From the NCBI GenBank assembly GCA_018663565.1, contig JABJQE010000046.1:1-6543 (forward strand): a stretch of 6,543 nt of DNA. Reading direction: 5' to 3'. The position numbers and the translations under genes were made by a program. The DNA comes from Phycisphaerae bacterium (GTDB lineage: Bacteria > Planctomycetota > Phycisphaerae > Phycisphaerales > SM1A02). Positions 5,622 to 6,543 of this stretch are shown in pieces (position 1 is the first letter of the stretch; every line of letters begins with the position of its first letter). The notes under the pieces were generated by a model. The model saw only the letters and a program-made list of their open reading frames with translations. It was not told where the DNA came from and made no database searches.

Positions 5622-6543
5622 CTAACACAGTTGGTATTCGGGGCAGGCGGTCATGAGCGACAACAAGTGAATGAGGGTTTCGTTATTAATGGTGTCTCGA
5701 GATTTCGCGAGGTCAGTCCACTGCTCAAGTCGACCATCTGTTGGGGCCGTGCCGAGTGTGAATCGAGCGAGATAGGTCACGATGTCATTGGCTTCGTCGC
5801 GGTCACGGAGTCCTCGAAGATGTGAAACGAGCGGCATGGCATCCCAGCCGCCAGGTGAACCTTCCCATGCTTTGGCACCGGGATCGCGTCCGGTCATGAG
5901 ATACACCAGCAGATTGTTGCGAATGAAGAGTGTGGACGTGTTGATCCACTTGCGACCGGCCTCCCAGCCCTTGACGCTCGGTGGGTAGAACAACTCTTGG
6001 CCCATCAGCCCGCAGGCTTGGTTGACTCGCGTAATGTTTCGAATGGGCGTTCCAAGCGATCGCACGGCTTGCACAGTAAGTTGAATCGGACTCTTGATGA
6101 GAGTTCTGCGATTGGCGTCAGCATAGAAATGCCTCGACCGAAAGAGTTCGCGAAGCATCGGCCGCACGTTCCAATTACTGCGTTTGAGCGTGCTTGCCAT
6201 TTGGTTGACGGCAGCCTTGGTGGTGCTGCTGATTTCGGTTGAGTCATCGACAAAGAACCGGTGCATCTTCCACGGCACAAACCAGGCGGCGGATGGCCGC
6301 CGAAAGATGAGTTCGACAAAGTCGGCGCCATCGAATTGCCCACTACGACCAAAGATGGTTTTTTCACTCGAGTCATAGTTGCGTTGATTGAATGTGAACG
6401 AGTCGTCGCGGTAGGACATCCCAGTGAGCGCGCGGGCGCCCTCCTTGATGTCGTCCTCGGTGTACCCATTTCCGACGCCGAGTGTGAAGAGTTCCATCAG
6501 TTCACGGGCGAGGTTCTCATTTGGGGCCTTTCGTGTGTTCTGA
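5622..6543 (-). CDS. DUF1800 family protein, C-terminal part (runs off right edge)
   Basis: The frame is open through the right edge, so only the last 306 residues are present. An ATG at 6497 is internal and not the start, because the preceding 15 codons continue the family motif (N-E-N-L-A-R-E-L-M-E-L-F-T-L-G-V-G). DUF1800 signatures in the visible part are Y-T-E-D-D-I-K-E-G-A-R-A-L-T-G (27-41), F-V-P-W-K-M-H-R-F-F-V (88-98), K-S-P-I-Q-L-T-V-Q-A-V (150-160), G-Q-E-L-F-Y-P-P-S-V-K-G-W (181-193) and the following W-I-N-T-S-T-L-F-I-R-N-N (199-210). Members are usually around 450-550 residues, so roughly one third is missing on the right, including any export signal. No enzymatic role is established for the family. 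It is commonly encoded directly upstream of a DUF1501 protein, as here (24-base gap), and the two are probably co-translated partners. Confidence 0.93.
   Translation of the reverse strand, partial: QNTRKAPNENLARELMELFTLGVGNGYTEDDIKEGARALTGMSYRDDSFTFNQRNYDSSEKTIFGRSGQFDGADFVELIFRRPSAAWFVPWKMHRFFVDDSTEISSTTKAAVNQMASTLKRSNWNVRPMLRELFRSRHFYADANRRTLIKSPIQLTVQAVRSLGTPIRNITRVNQACGLMGQELFYPPSVKGWEAGRKWINTSTLFIRNNLLVYLMTGRDPGAKAWEGSPGGWDAMPLVSHLRGLRDRDEANDIVTYLARFTLGTAPTDGRLEQWTDLAKSRDTINNETLIHLLSLMTACPEYQLC

Overview
The window is a compact, co-directional block of seven protein-coding genes, all on the minus strand, so transcription runs from high to low coordinates. Almost every base is coding. The longest gaps are 90 and 67 bases, and no stretch over 300 bases lacks a gene. 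I found no tRNA, rRNA, CRISPR array, insertion sequence or phage gene. The side-by-side DUF1800 and Tat-exported DUF1501 genes, with an NHL-repeat protein, a MauG/CcpA-type di-heme peroxidase and a choice-of-anchor B protein, suggest an environmental, probably marine, Planctomycetota member (possibly Phycisphaerae). Other phyla that carry DUF1800/DUF1501 pairs cannot be excluded. Nothing in the window fixes the taxonomy.

Layout in transcription order: (1) C-terminal part of a DUF1800 protein, 5622 to beyond 6543; (2) DUF1501 protein with a Tat signal, 4320-5597; (3) small predicted lipoprotein with a heavy-metal-associated (HMA) domain, 3909-4229; (4) 597-residue NHL-repeat protein, 2093-3886; (5) YtkA/FixH-like lipoprotein, 1683-2093; (6) di-heme cytochrome c peroxidase family protein, 421-1683; (7) N-terminal part of a choice-of-anchor B protein, running off the left edge, 1-354. 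Genes 4/5 and 5/6 each overlap by one base (TAATG and TGATG). Genes 1/2 and 3/4 are 24 and 22 bases apart. A hairpin follows gene 2 and another follows gene 6, so the block may be one operon with internal processing or attenuation points, or two or three units.

Six of the seven products carry a visible export signal: Tat for DUF1501, lipoboxes for the HMA and YtkA-like proteins, and Sec-like leaders of varying quality for the NHL, peroxidase and anchor-B proteins. The N-terminus of the DUF1800 protein is outside the window. The likely common theme is an envelope or extracytoplasmic function: two putative metal-binding lipoproteins (MHCxxC and HRHGM motifs) next to a di-heme enzyme and a beta-propeller protein. 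A shared copper- or redox-related role is inference; no single pathway can be read from the sequence.
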